Assembly: GCA_020437875.1 (NCBI GenBank)
Contig: JAGQVR010000144.1
Coordinates: forward strand, 1-7,067
Source: Flavobacteriales bacterium
GTDB lineage: Bacteria > Bacteroidota > Bacteroidia > Flavobacteriales_F > PHOS-HE28
DNA: 7,067 nt
Direction: 5' to 3'
Below the pieces are notes generated by a model, which was not told the origin of the DNA, made no database searches, and saw only the letters and a program-made list of their open reading frames with translations. This document shows, in pieces, positions 6,242-7,067 of the stretch. Made by a program: the position numbers and the translations under genes. How positions within the stretch are numbered: position 1 is the stretch's first letter; the number at the start of each line of letters is the position of its first letter.

Positions 6242-6517
6242 ATGTTGAGCGAGGAAGCGAAGGACAAATTGCGGCAGACCCTGGAGAAGATCCAGGCCTG
6301 GCCTTCGGTTTACATGTTCAAGTTCATCCTGGAACCCGATCAGGACCGGCTGGACCAGCTCGTGGCCCTGTTCCCGCCAGAGAGCGAGATCCTCCGGAAG
6401 TACAGCACCGGCGGTAGATACATCAGCCTCACGATCAAGGAGGTCATGCTCAGCGCTGAAGAGGTGGTGGCCCGCTATGACAAGGCCTCGGAGGTCCCAG
6501 GCGTCATCACCCTATGA
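6242..6517 (+). CDS. DUF493 (YbeD-like) domain protein
   Basis: A 91-residue cytoplasmic protein of the DUF493/YbeD family, which has a small ACT-like alpha/beta fold and no firmly established biochemical role. Family features are the WPSVYMFKFI strand (20-29), a middle segment ending in SEILRKYSTGGRYISLTI (48-65), and the C-terminal SAEEVVARYDKASEVPGVITL helix and strand (71-91). The length covers the whole domain. The ATG at 6242 is chosen because it begins the domain and follows a TACCTTTG box; longer upstream reading in this frame is antisense to the secreted-protein gene. It is the first gene of a rightward set, overlapping the next one by four bases (ATGA). Confidence 0.9.
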   Translation: MLSEEAKDKLRQTLEKIQAWPSVYMFKFILEPDQDRLDQLVALFPPESEILRKYSTGGRYISLTIKEVMLSAEEVVARYDKASEVPGVITL

Positions 6518-6903
6518 GCGAGAAGGACCTGCTGAATGTGCGCACGGCGCTGATCGTGAGCCTGAGCGTCCTCGTGCTCCTGATCCTCTGGCGTCGCTTG
6601 CGCCAGCACATCCTTGCGAAGGACATGCCGGCGCCGCTCCACGCCGAACTGCTCGCGCTGGACCTGGCCTATCACCCGGCCCGCTTGTTGGTGCGCCTGA
6701 AAGTACCGGGGGAACAATTGATCAGCACGCGCCTGCTCGATCACGCCCATGCGCCTATGCATGCGTGGGAGGATGTACACTTGGCCGTGGGTGATCACGA
6801 ATTGGAGCGGGCGCTTCCTTCGTTGGCCGATGGCACTTATTTCCTCGAAATGGCCACCGCCACACAACGCACCGTGCGCCAGTTCCGTCTTCAGCAGGCA
6901 TGA
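6514..6903 (+). CDS. Small membrane-anchored protein with beta-sandwich-like tail, unknown function
   Basis: A 129-residue protein. One hydrophobic helix at about 9-27 (VRTALIVSLSVLVLLILW) is followed by basic residues (RRLRQH), which by the positive-inside rule puts the C-terminal part in the cytoplasm unless the helix is a signal anchor. Residues 44-127 alternate hydrophobic and polar positions in the order of a beta sandwich: RLLVRLKVPG, ISTRLLDHAH, VHLAVGDHELERALPSL, then DGTYFLEMATATQRTVRQFRL. The DGTYFLE...VRQFRL ending resembles the C-terminal sorting or FlgD-like domains of Bacteroidota secreted proteins, but there is no cleavable signal. It starts inside the stop of the DUF493 gene (ATGA) and its stop overlaps the next start (TGATG), so the three are probably translated together. 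The family is not recognised. Confidence 0.75.
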   Translation: MSEKDLLNVRTALIVSLSVLVLLILWRRLRQHILAKDMPAPLHAELLALDLAYHPARLLVRLKVPGEQLISTRLLDHAHAPMHAWEDVHLAVGDHELERALPSLADGTYFLEMATATQRTVRQFRLQQA

Positions 6904-7067
6904 TGCTGCGTTCGCTCTCCACGACCCTCCTCATCGGCGCGATCTGCGTGCACGGCCTTGCGCAACGCCTGCCGGATGTGTCCTCCACCATCAAGGGCAA
7001 CCTCATCCTTCCGGTACCCTTGGGCAATCCGCTCTTCGAGGCCGTTACCGAGAGCGTGGGGCAGGTG
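6903..7067 (+). CDS. Start of a secreted, probable outer-membrane beta-barrel protein (cut off by the window)
   Basis: The first 55 codons of a gene that continues past the right edge. Residues 1-21 are a Sec signal peptide (MLRSLSTTLLIGAICVHGLA, cleavage likely before Gln21). The mature start includes IKGNLILPVPLGNPLF and then TESVGQV. A short glycine- and hydrophobic-rich strand right after the signal resembles the first strand of small Bacteroidota outer-membrane barrels, but too little is visible to be sure. The ATG shares bases with the stop of the preceding gene (TGATG), making it the third member of that operon. Confidence 0.65.
   Translation, partial: MLRSLSTTLLIGAICVHGLAQRLPDVSSTIKGNLILPVPLGNPLFEAVTESVGQV

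Noticed and set aside
5422..6417. A 331-codon open frame on the plus strand
   Set aside because: It is Arg/Pro/Ser-rich, lacks any domain, is antisense to a supported gene and overlaps the DUF493 gene in another frame.
5153..6517. A 454-codon open frame on the plus strand
   Set aside because: Most of it is antisense to the secreted 377-residue protein, which has a signal peptide and a coherent operon position. Only the last 91 codons, from 6242, are a real DUF493 gene. Long antisense frames are expected in GC-rich DNA.

Overview
This is a GC-rich window with all genes tightly packed. It most likely comes from a member of the Bacteroidota. The clearest signs are TACCTTTG boxes (the TAnnTTTG -7 element of Bacteroidota promoters) placed just upstream of two start codons, and the lack of Shine-Dalgarno sequences at the starts I inspected. 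Gene content also fits: an FHS/GGP-type sugar permease, a glycosylasparaginase, and a secreted protein resembling the soluble tail of DUF2723 proteins. A high-GC lineage within or near the Flavobacteriales is a guess. The sequence alone does not fix the genus.

Left block (1-3511). On the minus strand, a sugar:H+ symporter of the GluP/NagP/FucP family is followed, with an ATGA overlap, by a ROK-family sugar kinase that runs off the left edge. Divergent from them, on the plus strand, is an N4-(beta-N-acetylglucosaminyl)-L-asparaginase with a twin-arginine signal and a lipobox-like cysteine. After it comes a small secreted protein with its own promoter. Together these could form a small salvage locus: the exported asparaginase cuts GlcNAc from asparagine, the permease imports the sugar, and the kinase phosphorylates it. 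The sugar specificity is inferred from context.

Middle block (3524-6169, minus strand). Three genes form a compact operon, transcribed leftward. They encode a secreted 377-residue protein whose C-terminal half resembles the soluble tail of DUF2723/GT117 proteins, an ECF sigma factor (2-nt gap), and a single-pass membrane protein in the position and layout of an anti-sigma factor (29-nt overlap). This looks like an envelope signalling unit in which the secreted protein may sense or modulate the signal.

Right block (6242-7067, plus strand). A DUF493 (YbeD-like) protein, a 129-residue membrane-anchored protein with a beta-sandwich-like tail, and the beginning of a probable outer-membrane protein are joined by ATGA and TGATG overlaps.

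No RNA genes, insertion sequences, CRISPR arrays or long repeats were seen. No non-coding stretch exceeds about 90 bases.
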